From positions 1,054,001 to 1,118,000 of the forward strand of contig NZ_CP012418.1 in the NCBI RefSeq assembly GCF_001708405.1: a stretch of DNA of 64,000 nt, given 5' to 3'. The notes beneath the pieces are model-generated. The model saw nothing but the letters and a program-made list of their open reading frames with translations. It did no database searches and was not told where the DNA came from. The translations under genes were made by a program, and so were the position numbers. Below are positions 32,938 through 43,744 of the stretch, in pieces. This stretch comes from Kangiella sediminilitoris (GTDB taxonomy: Bacteria; Pseudomonadota; Gammaproteobacteria; Enterobacterales; Kangiellaceae). How positions within the stretch are numbered: position 1 is the stretch's first letter; each line of letters opens with the position of its first letter.

Positions 32938-33588
32938 ATGATTTGGGTTGATTGGGTCATTTTGGCGATTATTGGCGTATCAGCGCTAATCAGTCTATTG
33001 CGTGGCTTTGTGCGAGAAGCATTGTCTCTAGCCGGTTGGATTGCGGCATTCTTCCTTGCTAAGTTCTTCTACGTTCCTCTATCCGAACTTCTTGTTGATC
33101 ATATCGAAACAAATAGTATCCGCTTAGGAGTGTCTTGGGCTGCTATTTTCGTGGCTACTTTAGTATTAGCCGGAATAATAAATTATATGGTGGGTAAAAT
33201 GGTCGATGCTGCTGGTATGAGTGGTATGGATCGTCTCCTGGGAATGTTTTTTGGTGCACTTCGCGGTGTTTTGATCGTGGCGCTAATAGTCCTTGGTTTA
33301 AAACAATTTACCCCTGTCCCTAAAGATAAATGGTGGGGGCAATCCAGCTTAATTCCCCACATGGGGATGGTAGCTGCCTGGTTTTATGAAAAGCTGGGAG
33401 AAGTGGTACCGGAATTAAAGGATAATGAACAGTCAGAGGAAAAGACTGTAGAACCACTTATAGATCCTGAGTCGGATGCCATTGGAGCGCTGATCAAGAT
33501 GAACGCATTGGATCAAAGAGACATCCCCGAAAATGAGGATGATTCCTCAGAAACTCATTCTTCAACTGAAAAAGACGAGCAAAATTAA
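32938..33588 (+). CDS. cvpA: CvpA family membrane protein
   Basis: 216 aa from the ATG at 32938, which gives [12 protein letters not shown], the same start as relatives; an upstream in-frame ATG (32905) would add 11 unlikely residues. Four hydrophobic helices in the first 130 residues include the family signature [11 protein letters not shown]. The C-terminus is acidic. CvpA is needed for colicin V production in E. coli and for envelope stress resistance in others; its activity is unknown. purF begins one base after its stop. Confidence 0.93.
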   Translation: MIWVDWVILAIIGVSALISLLRGFVREALSLAGWIAAFFLAKFFYVPLSELLVDHIETNSIRLGVSWAAIFVATLVLAGIINYMVGKMVDAAGMSGMDRLLGMFFGALRGVLIVALIVLGLKQFTPVPKDKWWGQSSLIPHMGMVAAWFYEKLGEVVPELKDNEQSEEKTVEPLIDPESDAIGALIKMNALDQRDIPENEDDSSETHSSTEKDEQN

Positions 33589-33589
33589 T

Positions 33590-35110
33590 ATGTGTGGTAT
33601 TGTTGGTATCGTTGGTAAGTCCCCCGTTAATCAAAGCTTATTTGATGCATTAACTGTATTGCAGCACAGAGGACAAGATGCTGCGGGTATTGTAACCAGT
33701 GATCAGGGAAAGCTCTATTTACGTAAGGATAATGGTCTGGTTCGAGATGTTTTCCATACTCGACATATGCGTCGGCTAACCGGTAATTCTGGTATTGGCC
33801 ACGTTCGCTATCCAACCGCTGGCAGTTCCACCTCAGCAGAAGCCCAGCCGCTTTACGTAAACTCACCATATGGCATTACTTTAGCTCATAATGGTAACCT
33901 GACCAATTCAGATAGTCTGAAAAAAGAATTATACTCTACCGACCGTCGACACCTGAATACTAATTCAGACTCAGAAGTTCTACTTAATGTTTTAGCTCAT
34001 GAACTTCAAATTTTAGACAAAAATCATCTTGACCCAGATGATATATTCAAAGCGGTTGGAGAGGTATTTAAGCGTTGCAAAGGTGCTTATGCTGCAGTTG
34101 CATTAATCAGTGGTCATGGGTTACTTTGTTTCAGAGACCCTTACGGAATTCGCCCAGCTGTTTATGGTAAACGGCAGACCGAAAATGGTGTTGAGTACAT
34201 GGTAGCGTCAGAATCTGTTGCGCTTGATGCTCTGGGTTATGAGTTAATAGATGATATAGGCCCAGGTCATGCTGTTTTCATTTCAGAAGATGGCACTCTG
34301 CACTCCCAGAAATGCATTGACGATGACACATTTGCACCTTGTATTTTTGAACATGTATACCTGGCTCGTCCCGACTCACTGATCGATAATGTTTCTGTCT
34401 ATAAAGCTCGTTTAAGGATGGGTGAAAAACTTGCCGAGAAAATTCTCCGTGACTGGCCTGATCATGATATCGATGTGGTTATTCCGATTCCTGATACTTC
34501 AACCACATCAGCGATGCAGCTAGCTAACGAGCTTAATGTGAAAATGCGTCATGGCTTTATTAAAAATCGTTACATTGGACGCACATTTATTATGCCGGGC
34601 CAGCAAATGAGAAAGAAAAGTGTTCGTCAGAAGTTGAATGCTATTGACCTTGAATTTGGTGGAAAAAATGTCCTATTGGTAGATGACTCGATTGTGCGGG
34701 GCACTACTTCGGAGCAAATTATCGAAATGGCACGCGAGGCTGGCGCCAAAAAAGTATACTTTGCCTCAGCTGCGCCACCTGTTCGATTCCCTAACGTCTA
34801 TGGCATTGATATGCCGGCAGCTAAAGAATTGATAGCCCACGGTAGGACAGAGGAAGAGATCGGACAAATCATCGGAGCTGATCGCATCATCTATCAGGAA
34901 GTTGATGCAATGGTTGATGCAGTGCAAGAAGGTAACCCAAACATCAAGCAATTTGATTTATCTGTGTTTACAGGCGAATATGTCACTGGCGATATTGATG
35001 AACAGTATTTGAACGATCTTGAGAAACTTCGTAATGACATGGCTAAGTCATCAAAAGAATCAAGTGAAGTAGAAAACTCAGCTATGGTTATGGATTTGCA
35101 CAACCAATAA
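33590..35110 (+). CDS. purF: amidophosphoribosyltransferase
   Basis: 506 aa. First committed enzyme of purine synthesis, making phosphoribosylamine from PRPP and glutamine. The ATG at 33590 yields M-C-G-I-V-G, so C2 becomes the N-terminal nucleophile of the glutaminase domain after Met removal; the longer open frame upstream is not used. The phosphoribosyltransferase domain has the PRPP loop [13 protein letters not shown]. Translationally coupled to cvpA. I saw no PurR-like box upstream. Confidence 0.96.
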   Translation: MCGIVGIVGKSPVNQSLFDALTVLQHRGQDAAGIVTSDQGKLYLRKDNGLVRDVFHTRHMRRLTGNSGIGHVRYPTAGSSTSAEAQPLYVNSPYGITLAHNGNLTNSDSLKKELYSTDRRHLNTNSDSEVLLNVLAHELQILDKNHLDPDDIFKAVGEVFKRCKGAYAAVALISGHGLLCFRDPYGIRPAVYGKRQTENGVEYMVASESVALDALGYELIDDIGPGHAVFISEDGTLHSQKCIDDDTFAPCIFEHVYLARPDSLIDNVSVYKARLRMGEKLAEKILRDWPDHDIDVVIPIPDTSTTSAMQLANELNVKMRHGFIKNRYIGRTFIMPGQQMRKKSVRQKLNAIDLEFGGKNVLLVDDSIVRGTTSEQIIEMAREAGAKKVYFASAAPPVRFPNVYGIDMPAAKELIAHGRTEEEIGQIIGADRIIYQEVDAMVDAVQEGNPNIKQFDLSVFTGEYVTGDIDEQYLNDLEKLRNDMAKSSKESSEVENSAMVMDLHNQ

Positions 35111-35133
35111 GTTGAATTGAAGAGTACCAGTTT

Positions 35134-35703
35134 ATGCGTTTTATTATGCGAGCTATATTGAAGTTACTAGGATGGAGGATCGAAGGCGATCTTCCTGCCT
35201 TTAACAAGTGCGTTATTATATTTGCTCCGCATACATCGAATTGGGACTTCGTGCTTATGCTTATGACGCGCTTCTGCTTCAAAATGGATGTAGCTTTCTT
35301 GGGAAAGCATACCCTTTTTAAACCGCCGCTTGGCTGGTTTTTCCGCTGGGTTGGTGGTATACCTGTGGTGCGTTCAAGCAAAAATGATGTAGTACAGCAG
35401 GTTGTTGCTGAAATTAAAAACAGGGAAAGTATACAGCTTGCGTTAGCTCCAGAGGGGACTCGCAGTAAGACTCAACATTGGAAAAGTGGTTTTTACCATA
35501 TCGCTGTTCAAGCTGGGGTACCAATTGTCTTTACCTACTTGGATACCAAAACGAAAACTATAGGTGTTGGTCAGTATATACAACCGACTGGAGATATCCG
35601 GTCGGATATGGCCAAAATCAAGGACTTTTATAAAGATAAAGCAGGAATAAGGCCAGAGTTAGCTAGTGAAATACAAATTGAGGATAAAAGACAATCACAA
35701 TGA
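35134..35703 (+). CDS. PlsC-like lysophospholipid acyltransferase family protein
   Basis: 189 aa. The acyltransferase block I motif H-x4-D is seen as A-P-H-T-S-N-W-D near residue 33-38, and block III as A-P-E-G-T-R-S at about 108-114. This belongs to the short acyltransferase group close to 1-acylglycerol-3-phosphate acyltransferases; the substrate cannot be named. No full membrane helix is evident apart from a hydrophobic N-terminal segment. It lies 23 bp after purF, and the next gene starts one base after its stop. Confidence 0.8.
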   Translation: MRFIMRAILKLLGWRIEGDLPAFNKCVIIFAPHTSNWDFVLMLMTRFCFKMDVAFLGKHTLFKPPLGWFFRWVGGIPVVRSSKNDVVQQVVAEIKNRESIQLALAPEGTRSKTQHWKSGFYHIAVQAGVPIVFTYLDTKTKTIGVGQYIQPTGDIRSDMAKIKDFYKDKAGIRPELASEIQIEDKRQSQ

Positions 35704-35704
35704 T

Positions 35705-38700
35705 ATGACTGTGTTCTTCCGTATTCAGTCATTATTTTTTGTTACGCTATTATTAAGCGTTTCATTTCTTTTTAATTTTTCTGCTGAAGCCGCAACAAAA
35801 GTTTCTGAAAGAATCCGATTCCACTCATTGACCATTGAGGATGGCCTGAGCCAAAGCACCGTTAACAGTATTACTGAAGATCGCTTTGGTTACATGTGGT
35901 TTGCTACTCAGGACGGTTTAAACCGTTACGATGGTGTTTTATTCGACCAAATAAAACACATTCCCAATGATGCCTCATCCTTGGCCTCGCCATCGATTGA
36001 AAAGTTAATTTATGACTCTATGGATACGATGTGGGCGTTGACTGCGCAAGGTATTGATAGCGTAGATGTTAATGACTTGAGTGTTACACACTGGATGTCT
36101 GAATTAAAGCTGTTAGCAGATGGTGGTAAGGATGTAGAGCTCGAAGTAGAGTCCATAGCTCTCATGCCAGACAACACCCTGCTAGTTGTTACAAATCTAT
36201 TTATAGCCAAAATTGATGTAAATAATGGAGATATTTCTCGTATTGATGAGCTTCAGTCTTTGGTTGATGAGCACACCATTAAAAATTCTTTAGTCATCGA
36301 AGACCGTTTTTACTTTGTAGAGGATAGCTGCCTTATTGCCATTTCTCTATCAGGTCTTGGTAAACAGACCAGGTGCTTATCAAGTGACCTCGAACTTGAG
36401 TTATTAATTTCTGACAGGGATGAACCAAACCATTTTTTTATTACTGGAGCTAAGGGGTTTGCAACATACTCAATAGAGCAGCAAGAGCTTGTACACTTTC
36501 CAATTTTTGACGGACGTACTGACAGCCCAACTAAAGTATTAAATCTGGCCAGTCATAAGAATGGCTACTGGCTTGCTACTGGTTCAGGTTTAAAGTATTG
36601 GAGTAATGAAGAGAAAAAGGTAACGGTCGAATACTTTTCAGACTTTACCGATCATTATTCTATAAACAATGATTACAGCATGGATATATGGAAGTCATCA
36701 GATGGATTATTCTGGCTGGGCACCTTATCTGGCGTGAATTACTGGCAGTCAGAACAGCAATTTCTTCACCTACTGCAAAAGCGTGAAGTAATGCAGTTTA
36801 AACGGGACAACTACACAACCAGTTTATTAAAAAACCATAAGGGCGATCTTTGGGTTGGTACGGACTCGTCTGGACTCTATAAGTATAGTTCTGATTTTTC
36901 TACCTTAGAGCACTATGCTGGACTGAAAGTCGGAGACCAGCTTGTTAAAACGGATTATGTTGCTGGAATGCTTGAGGATCGTTACCGAAACTTTTGGATC
37001 ATCGCATCAGCCGGATTATTTTTTAGTCCTTTTGGAGAAGATGGCTTCAGTTTACTAAAAGAAGTTTATGATACTAACGGTAAACCGATTACGTTGACTG
37101 ATATGTCGAGCATTATCGAGGCAAGGAATGGTGATATTTGGTTAGGTGGAGCAGAGGGCTTTTATAAAATTGAAGTTGAGTACACGAATAATAATGATAT
37201 ACAAACCTCCAAGCTAAAATTTATTGATTATACTGATACTGTTCCTGACGTAGTTATGGATACGCGCTACGGGGTATATACGATTTATGAAGACTTACAG
37301 GGTTACCTTTGGTTAGGGGGATCAAAAGGGCTTGTAAGGTTTAATCCTATTAACAGCGAAGTTAAATTATTTGAAAGTCATCCTGAGGATACACAAACAT
37401 TATCCAGTTCAGATATCACAGTAATCTACGAGGATCTTCTTGGTGTACTCTGGGTGGGAACTGTTTCAGGTCTAAACCGAGTAAGATACGATTCTAAAGG
37501 CGAGGTTTATTTTCAGCGTATTACTCAGCATGATGGATTTGTCGATGACTTTATCTGTTCAATTTTGGCAGATAATTCAGGCTTTTTATGGATCTCCACA
37601 GCTAATGGTCTAGTTAAATTTCATCCGGATAAAGGGACTCCTGCAAATTTCACTTATAAGGATGGCCTTCAATATAACGAATTTTTTACTAACGCAGATT
37701 TTGCCGATGATGATGGAAATTTATATTTCGGAGGTATTAATGGAATCACTATGTTTAATCCAGATGAAATCAGCATTCAGAAAGAAGAGAAAGAATTAAA
37801 GGTTGTTTCTGTTAAGCATGAGGGCTTGGTCAGTGGATTAACTAAAGAAGGCGACACCTATTTCGCTGATGTCAGTGATGAGGGGCTGGTATCAATTCGA
37901 CTGTCATCCTTTGATTTCATTAACGAGTCAGAGTACCGTTACAAAATTGATGCTTTCTCTGATGACTGGATCATGTCAAATGGCCCCATCATTAATCTTC
38001 ATGATATACAAAATGAGAGGCTGCTCATCAGAGCGCAAATACGTCAAAAAAGTGGTCGCTGGGGCGACAAAGAAACTGCGTTATTATTAGCTGTTGAAAA
38101 GTCCTTCTGGTCAAGCGCGCATGGGTTTCTTCTATATTTGATGATGTTAACTTTTGTCGTTATTGGAGTGGCTGTTTATCTTTCAAGTTACTTTTCAAAA
38201 AGAATTGATCGTCAGGAAAGGAAGTTAAAAGAACGAAAAGCTCAGTCACAGTTATTACTGAGTGAAAAAAAGGCTTTGCTTTATCAAGTAGAAGATTTGC
38301 AGTACTCATTATCTGAGCAACGGTATCAGTCTGAGCGTTTGGAAAATCAACTTGAGCAACTTAAGGTTAACGATCAGCTTACAGGTTTCAAAACTAAACA
38401 TTACTTAAAACAGCATATTGGGAAAGAGTTAGAAATTATTGGTAACACCTGGGTAGAGAACGATGGTATTGCAGGAGTATATCTTGGTGTTTTTGCTGTT
38501 GATATTGATAACCTTGCGATGATTAATAAAGAGTATGGACATTTATGTGGCAACGAGGTGTTAAAGCAGGCTGCAGAGTGCCTAAGAACAATCAGCTATG
38601 GTACAGACACACTGGTAAGATGGCAGGGCGCTACGCTGCTAATTCTTAGCCGAGGTATTGAAAAGCGTGAGCAAATGATTTTGGCTGAAAAAATCCGCTC

Positions 38701-39031
38701 TATTATTGCCTCTAGAAAGTTTGACCTGGGTAATGGTGCGAGTATTGATGTTACCTGTAGTGTTGGTTTCGGGCGTTTTCCATTCCTCCAGGATCCTAAT
38801 GAAGTCATAACCTGGGATCAGCTCATTTATGTGATTGGGCGTGCTTTGTCGGTAGCAAAAAGTAATAGTCGGAATGCCTGGCTTGGCATCTTCACCAATC
38901 AATTTTCTCATCCACAGGAAATTAGGGCAAAAATAACAACCGATTTAAGCAGTCTGTTGAACAGTGGACAGCTGGATTATGTATCGTCAATACCTAAGTC
39001 CAACAAAATTAATTGGGACACTACCGGCTAA
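35705..39031 (+). CDS. two-component-propeller sensor with degenerate GGDEF domain
   Basis: 1108 aa from the ATG at 35705, right after the preceding stop, with a signal peptide (about 1-30). A periplasmic propeller follows, made of repeats such as D-R-F-G-Y-M-W-F-A-T, G-D-L-W-V-G-T and G-Y-L-W-L-G-G (reg_prop, two seven-bladed propellers likely), then a Y_Y_Y domain, one membrane helix (about 803-829), a coiled coil and a GGDEF-fold domain (about 890-1050). The upstream part of that domain is conserved (D-I-D-N-L-A-M-I-N, Y-G-H-x-C-G-N), but the signature after R972-W is Q-G-A-T-L instead of G-G-D-E-F. Cyclic-di-GMP synthesis is therefore unlikely. Confidence 0.88.
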   Translation: MTVFFRIQSLFFVTLLLSVSFLFNFSAEAATKVSERIRFHSLTIEDGLSQSTVNSITEDRFGYMWFATQDGLNRYDGVLFDQIKHIPNDASSLASPSIEKLIYDSMDTMWALTAQGIDSVDVNDLSVTHWMSELKLLADGGKDVELEVESIALMPDNTLLVVTNLFIAKIDVNNGDISRIDELQSLVDEHTIKNSLVIEDRFYFVEDSCLIAISLSGLGKQTRCLSSDLELELLISDRDEPNHFFITGAKGFATYSIEQQELVHFPIFDGRTDSPTKVLNLASHKNGYWLATGSGLKYWSNEEKKVTVEYFSDFTDHYSINNDYSMDIWKSSDGLFWLGTLSGVNYWQSEQQFLHLLQKREVMQFKRDNYTTSLLKNHKGDLWVGTDSSGLYKYSSDFSTLEHYAGLKVGDQLVKTDYVAGMLEDRYRNFWIIASAGLFFSPFGEDGFSLLKEVYDTNGKPITLTDMSSIIEARNGDIWLGGAEGFYKIEVEYTNNNDIQTSKLKFIDYTDTVPDVVMDTRYGVYTIYEDLQGYLWLGGSKGLVRFNPINSEVKLFESHPEDTQTLSSSDITVIYEDLLGVLWVGTVSGLNRVRYDSKGEVYFQRITQHDGFVDDFICSILADNSGFLWISTANGLVKFHPDKGTPANFTYKDGLQYNEFFTNADFADDDGNLYFGGINGITMFNPDEISIQKEEKELKVVSVKHEGLVSGLTKEGDTYFADVSDEGLVSIRLSSFDFINESEYRYKIDAFSDDWIMSNGPIINLHDIQNERLLIRAQIRQKSGRWGDKETALLLAVEKSFWSSAHGFLLYLMMLTFVVIGVAVYLSSYFSKRIDRQERKLKERKAQSQLLLSEKKALLYQVEDLQYSLSEQRYQSERLENQLEQLKVNDQLTGFKTKHYLKQHIGKELEIIGNTWVENDGIAGVYLGVFAVDIDNLAMINKEYGHLCGNEVLKQAAECLRTISYGTDTLVRWQGATLLILSRGIEKREQMILAEKIRSIIASRKFDLGNGASIDVTCSVGFGRFPFLQDPNEVITWDQLIYVIGRALSVAKSNSRNAWLGIFTNQFSHPQEIRAKITTDLSSLLNSGQLDYVSSIPKSNKINWDTTG

Positions 39032-39762
39032 TGATGAAGCTGGTGAAGAACAAGAACCAATAGAACTGCTACTGAAAGTCCGGTGATAAAATATCCTTTG
39101 TGATGAATAGAGCTTATAAATTGTTGCTCCGCGGCTTCTTCATGTTTATGTACATGAGTTTCTCCCTCACCGTGCTCGTGGCTATGAGGACGATGAATAA
39201 TGACATGTAAAAGTGTTCCGCTTACGATTGCCTGGAAGTAATCAATAAAAATGTTGTGAAGTCCAAATAGTTGTTTTTCTCCGATATAAAAACCCGCTGT
39301 TGTAGCGATAAGCATAAAGCCAAAAACGATTGCAGAACGTCGTGAACCCCATAGAGGGTTTACAATCCACCATAAGCTCAGTCCAACAACCAGACGATGT
39401 AAGATAACTGCATAGGGAAGCATCTCATTTCCCTCCACAGTGACCACAGCTGCCCCGTCTATTGCCGAATGTGTCATCAGTCCGGTAATCCCTAGAATTA
39501 ACGCAATACTATGTGTCTTGTGAGCAAAGCGTCTAAAGGTTATTTCGGCTAATGCTGGGCCGAAGAAGCCGAGTAGAAGCAGTGGGAACAGAGCAAAACC
39601 GATGTTACTCCATAACACTGGCAAAACGTCGAAAATAAGCAACGACCCAACTGACACCAGGACGAACGGGAATAAAAAGTCATCCATACGCCTATTCTGG
39701 CCAATTACCTTGAGCATCAAAGGGCCTATCAATAACGCGATAAGACTGAGCAGCAGTAGCAT
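39028..39762 (-). CDS. ZIP-family metal transporter homologue
   Basis: 244 aa with about seven hydrophobic helices. H-S-A-I-D-G-A-A in the middle and L-H-R-L-V-V-G-L resemble the metal-site helices TM4 and TM5 of ZIP transporters. A His-rich loop (H-S-H-E-H-G-E-G-E-T-H-V-H-K-H) sits before the last helix, as in many zinc transporters. Zinc or another divalent metal is likely. The ATG at 39762 overlaps the stop of the next upstream gene (TGATG). Its 3' end overlaps the convergent sensor gene by 4 bp. Confidence 0.75.
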   Translation of the reverse strand: MLLLLSLIALLIGPLMLKVIGQNRRMDDFLFPFVLVSVGSLLIFDVLPVLWSNIGFALFPLLLLGFFGPALAEITFRRFAHKTHSIALILGITGLMTHSAIDGAAVVTVEGNEMLPYAVILHRLVVGLSLWWIVNPLWGSRRSAIVFGFMLIATTAGFYIGEKQLFGLHNIFIDYFQAIVSGTLLHVIIHRPHSHEHGEGETHVHKHEEAAEQQFISSIHHKGYFITGLSVAVLLVLVLHQLHH

Positions 39763-41156
39763 CAAAATACCTTACCCGGATTCATGATATTGTTAGGATC
39801 AAACGCTAACTTGATACCCTGCATATAGGCAATTTCCTGTTCCGATCGGCTATAAGAAAGATAGGGTTTTTTCAACAGACCAACGCCATGCTCGGCCGAA
39901 ATACTGCCTCCCATTTTCTGAAGTTCGGAGAATATAAGAGGGTTAACTTTTTCACATGCGGATATAAAGTCTTTATACTCCATATCCTCGGGAGCTAAGA
40001 TATTGAGGTGTAAGTTTCCATCTCCAATATGGCCAAACCAAATCACTTCAAATGCTGGGTAGTGTTCGGACACAATCGAATCTACCTTATGAAGAAAGTC
40101 GGATACTTTATCAGGAGTTACCGCGATATCGTTTTTATAGGGTTTGCGAGAGGATATTGTTTCTGAAATATATTCCCTGTATTTCCATAGCTCATCAGCT
40201 TGCTGCTGGCTTTGACTCATAACGCCATTAAGGATTGCTTCATCCTCCAGCCCTGATTCAAAACATGACAGGGCTCTTTCGATAATTTCTTCTGAAGTTG
40301 CATCGAACTCCAACAAACAATAGAAAGGGGCTTCACTTTCTACCGGTCTTGGTAAGTTATGATGCTTCATTACTTTTTCCATCGCCTTGTCAGAGAAAAA
40401 CTCAAATGCCGTCAGCTCAATATCCTTTTGGAAAAGATTAAGCAGGGTTTTTACTTTTTCAAGCTCTGGAATAGCCAACAGTAAAACCGTCAAACTTGTA
40501 GGCTGGCGTGTCAGTTTAATGGTTGCCTCAGTGATAAAACCGAGGATTCCTTCGCTGCCTATGAAAAGATGGCGTAGATCAAAACCCGTTGCGTTTTTAA
40601 TCAGGCCAGAATTAAGGTTTAAGATATCACCTTTACCGGTAACTACAGTAAGCCCCATAACCCAGTCTCTGGTTAAACCATAACGGATAACCTTAATGCC
40701 GCCTGCATTGGTAGCGATGTTACCACCGATCTGGCTAGAGCCGCTGGAGGCAAAATCCACTGGATAGTACAGGTCATTATCCATGGCAAACTGCTGTAAT
40801 TGTTCTGTTATTACTCCGGCCTGGCAGGTGACCTGCTGGGTGGATTGCTCAAAGTTTTCTATCTGATTCATTTTGTCAAATGCAACTACGAGCTCATGGT
40901 TACTGGCCACAGCACCGCCACTCAGGCCCGTTCGTCCTCCAGAGGGGACTAGAGCTACCTGATTTTTATTGGCCCAGCGAACAATCTCAGCGACCTGATC
41001 GGTCGTTTTAGGGAACGCAATGGCTAATGGTGAAATGGAGTAGTTATTGGTCCAGTCTTTACCATATTGTTGCAGTGAGTCGTTATCTGTGAGTAAGCAG
41101 TCAGCGTCAAGGATGCTTTTTAAAGCGTCTAGTGAAGATTGCACAAAGAGCTCCAT
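39762..41156 (-). CDS. FAD-linked D-2-hydroxyacid dehydrogenase (GlcD family)
   Basis: 464 aa. FAD-binding type 4 (PCMH) domain: S-G-G-R-T-G-L-S-G-G-A near 73-83, then S-S-G-S-S-Q-I-G-G-N-I-A-T-N-A-G-G. The C-terminal FAD-oxidase domain has W-F-G-H-I-G-D-G-N-L-H-L-N and the metal/substrate motif S-A-E-H-G-V-G. The closest characterised groups are D-lactate and D-2-hydroxyglutarate dehydrogenases; the sequence alone does not decide the substrate. No Fe-S domain is fused. In operon with the ZIP-like gene. Confidence 0.88.
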   Translation of the reverse strand: MELFVQSSLDALKSILDADCLLTDNDSLQQYGKDWTNNYSISPLAIAFPKTTDQVAEIVRWANKNQVALVPSGGRTGLSGGAVASNHELVVAFDKMNQIENFEQSTQQVTCQAGVITEQLQQFAMDNDLYYPVDFASSGSSQIGGNIATNAGGIKVIRYGLTRDWVMGLTVVTGKGDILNLNSGLIKNATGFDLRHLFIGSEGILGFITEATIKLTRQPTSLTVLLLAIPELEKVKTLLNLFQKDIELTAFEFFSDKAMEKVMKHHNLPRPVESEAPFYCLLEFDATSEEIIERALSCFESGLEDEAILNGVMSQSQQQADELWKYREYISETISSRKPYKNDIAVTPDKVSDFLHKVDSIVSEHYPAFEVIWFGHIGDGNLHLNILAPEDMEYKDFISACEKVNPLIFSELQKMGGSISAEHGVGLLKKPYLSYSRSEQEIAYMQGIKLAFDPNNIMNPGKVF

Positions 41157-41255
41157 TTGTCTTTGATTTCAAAAGGCTGAGGCATATTTTGCCAGAGCTT
41201 TTAAAGAAAAGAAATGAGTTGTCACTTAATCTTTTGGCTGATAAAGCATTCAGAC

Positions 41256-41285
41256 AAAAAAAAGCCCCTGACTTAGTCAGAGGCC
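41256..41285 (-). terminator. terminator of tRNA-Val
   Basis: The stem CCCCTGAC (41265-41272) with GTCAGAGG (41276-41283, one G-T pair), loop TTA, then on the minus strand a long T-run. Confidence 0.85.
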
Positions 41286-41319
41286 TAGAATACATTTCAA
41301 TCTAAAAGGGTATGGAAAG

Positions 41320-41395
41320 TGGTGGGTGGTACTGGGCTCGAACCAGTGACCCTCGCCTTGTAAGGGCGATGCTCTCCCAACTGAGCTAACCACCC
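41320..41395 (-). tRNA. tRNA-Val (anticodon TAC)
   Basis: 76 nt on the minus strand with CCA encoded. The acceptor GGGTGGT pairs with ACCACCC, the anticodon loop is CTTACAA, and the T loop is TTCGAGC. Convergent-free position between the flavoprotein gene and gltX; own terminator downstream. Confidence 0.96.
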
Positions 41396-41603
41396 ACATT
41401 CCAAAGTGTTCCTCAAGAACGGGGCGCATTCTAAGAGGGGGAGGGCCGAAGGTCAACTGTTTTTTAATAAAAAGTTATAAAAAGTTTAAAATCAACGAAA
41501 TAGATGTAGAACTTGCCTAATTATTAGACGTTTACTTCAAATAGGTTTTGAAAAAGCCTGACCCTTGGTAGAATAGCGCCAACTTTGATAACTCATTTAC
41601 ATT

Positions 41604-43022
41604 ATGACCGTTAAAACTCGATTTGCTCCAAGTCCTACAGGGTACTTACATGTTGGTGGCGCTCGAACAGCGCTTTATTGTTGGCTCTATGCTAAAAAGC
41701 ATCAGGGGAAATTTATATTGCGTATCGAAGATACGGATAGGGAGCGCTCTACGGAAGAGTCTGTTCAGGCTATTTTTGATGGTATGAACTGGTTAGGTCT
41801 TCAGCACGATGAGGGACCTTATTACCAGACTGATCGTTTCGATAGATACAAAGAGCAAATTGATCATTTATTAGAATCTGGTCATGCTTACCGCTGTTAC
41901 TGCTCAAAGGAGCGCTTAGATGCATTACGAGAAGAGCAACAGGCTAACAAACAGAATATCGGTTATGACGGTCATTGCCGTGACTTATCAGAAGCAGAAC
42001 AAGATACTACTAAGCCGCATGTAATCCGTTTCAAGAATCCAAAGGAAGGGAAAGTCGTTTTCAATGATTTGATCAAGGGCGAAATCGCGGTCAGTAATAG
42101 TGAACTTGATGACTTAATTATTGCGCGAACCGACGGTACTCCAACCTATAACTTTACTGTTGTAGTTGATGACTCAGACATGAATATCAGCCACGTAATC
42201 CGAGGTGATGATCATGTTAATAATACTCCTAGACAAATAAATATGATAAAAGCTCTCGGAGCAGAAGTACCATTGTACGCACACGTTCCTATGATCCTAG
42301 GTGATGATGGTAAGCGTTTGTCTAAACGTCATGGTGCAGTAAGCGTCATGCAATATCGAGACCAGGGTTATCTGCCACAGGCAATGTTGAATTATCTGGT
42401 AAGACTTGGCTGGTCTCATGGTGATCAGGAAGTTTTTTCTAAAGAAGAGATGGTTGAGCTATTTGATCTTAAGGATGTAAACCGAGCGCCTTCAGCATTT
42501 AACACCGAAAAATTAAACTGGCTTAATCAGCATTACATGAAAACTCTTCCTGTAGAAGAAGTTGTATCCCATCTAGAATGGCATATTGAACAAGCAGGTA
42601 TAGACACTAGTAAGGGGCCTGATATAAAAGAGCTGATACCTGTAATGGCTGATCGCGTTAAGACTCTGAAAGAACTGGTTGGCGCCGTGAGTTATTTCTA
42701 TCAAGAATTTGATGAGTTTGATGCAAAGGCAGCCAAAAAACATTTACGTCCTGTTGCCAAAGAACCATTGGAAACAATAAAGCAAAAACTGACTGAACAA
42801 AATGACTGGTCTGCTGATAACTTGCATAAGCTGGTCAGTGCTACGGCAGATGAACTTGAGATTGGTATGGGCAAAGTCGGTATGCCTCTAAGAGTAGCTG
42901 TAACGGGTTCAGGAATGTCGCCTGACCTTGGAATTACTCTTCAGTGGGTAGGCAAAGAAAGAGCTCTTCAACGAATTGACAGGGCTTTGAATTTTGTTGC
43001 TGAACGTGAGGCACAAAGTTAA
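41604..43022 (+). CDS. gltX: glutamyl-tRNA synthetase
   Basis: 472 aa, class I synthetase. The HIGH-type motif is [11 protein letters not shown] near 8-18 and the KMSKS-type motif is [12 protein letters not shown] plus Y-D-G-H-C pair about 25 residues apart marks the zinc site region found in E. coli GltX. The C-terminal anticodon-binding domain is complete. A weak promoter (TAGAAT at 41569-41574) lies 30 bp upstream. Confidence 0.97.
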   Translation: MTVKTRFAPSPTGYLHVGGARTALYCWLYAKKHQGKFILRIEDTDRERSTEESVQAIFDGMNWLGLQHDEGPYYQTDRFDRYKEQIDHLLESGHAYRCYCSKERLDALREEQQANKQNIGYDGHCRDLSEAEQDTTKPHVIRFKNPKEGKVVFNDLIKGEIAVSNSELDDLIIARTDGTPTYNFTVVVDDSDMNISHVIRGDDHVNNTPRQINMIKALGAEVPLYAHVPMILGDDGKRLSKRHGAVSVMQYRDQGYLPQAMLNYLVRLGWSHGDQEVFSKEEMVELFDLKDVNRAPSAFNTEKLNWLNQHYMKTLPVEEVVSHLEWHIEQAGIDTSKGPDIKELIPVMADRVKTLKELVGAVSYFYQEFDEFDAKAAKKHLRPVAKEPLETIKQKLTEQNDWSADNLHKLVSATADELEIGMGKVGMPLRVAVTGSGMSPDLGITLQWVGKERALQRIDRALNFVAEREAQS

Positions 43023-43042
43023 GACTTTAATCATCATGCATT

Positions 43043-43071
43043 AAAAAAGCCTGCTCAATGCAGGCTTTTTT
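43043..43071. terminator. bidirectional terminator between gltX and the lipoprotein gene
   Basis: The stem AAAAAAGCCTGC (43043-43054) with 43060-43071, loop TCAAT, A-run before and T-run after, between two convergent genes. Confidence 0.9.
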
Positions 43072-43087
43072 ACAAGACGGTAAAAAC

Positions 43088-43702
43088 CTATTTTTGGGTA
43101 AGCTTCATACCCGCTTTGTCCTGAACACTTTTAATTGCTTGGACAACATCCTCAGCGTGAACTCCATCCAGGTTATCAACACCAGCAGTGATTGTGTATT
43201 TCATACCGCCTGCGAAGAAATCTGCGGCAATTACTGAACGCCAGTTTGAAAGAGGGAAGACCTGGTAACATTTTGTATTACTGCTACAGGTATGGTGCGT
43301 GTAGCCACCCACTTTATAATTATCAGTAATTTGTTTGTATGTTTTACGTTTTAGTTTTGAACCAGTTCTATACAGAATTGTTACGCTTGCCAGATCTTTT
43401 TTGCTTTTATCAATACTAAAGCTTGATCGCTTCGCCTTATAGCCCGAAACAACCATATGTACATCATCATTTTTAATGGTATAGCTAACATAGCCCTTTG
43501 GCATGAAGTTTTCTTTTAATGTCCAGTCGGAAGGAACTTTCATATAGTTGTCACCGCCAATGTTAGCCTGGGTGTATGTTTTAGCCTTCTCGGCCGGAGC
43601 AGCCGGAGTTTTTGCTTCTTTTTTTGGTGCTGAAGTACAGGCCCATAGAAATAATGTTCCTACTGTGATGATACCAAGATTTTTTAAATTACTTTTTGTC
43701 AT
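43088..43702 (-). CDS. hypothetical lipoprotein
   Basis: 204 aa. The ATG at 43702, five bases after AGGTGG, is chosen over an in-frame GTG three codons upstream. The lipoprotein signal ends L-F-L-W-A-C, followed by a Lys/Ala/Pro linker and a globular part of about 150 residues with a cysteine pair (T-C-S-S-N-T-K-C) that may form a disulfide. No family recognised. Convergent with gltX; the cyanophycinase-like gene lies 42 bp upstream on the same strand. Confidence 0.7.
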   Translation of the reverse strand: MTKSNLKNLGIITVGTLFLWACTSAPKKEAKTPAAPAEKAKTYTQANIGGDNYMKVPSDWTLKENFMPKGYVSYTIKNDDVHMVVSGYKAKRSSFSIDKSKKDLASVTILYRTGSKLKRKTYKQITDNYKVGGYTHHTCSSNTKCYQVFPLSNWRSVIAADFFAGGMKYTITAGVDNLDGVHAEDVVQAIKSVQDKAGMKLTQK

Positions 43703-43744
43703 TAATGCCACCTGATGAATAATAAGTTAGTAAATGTCAATAAA

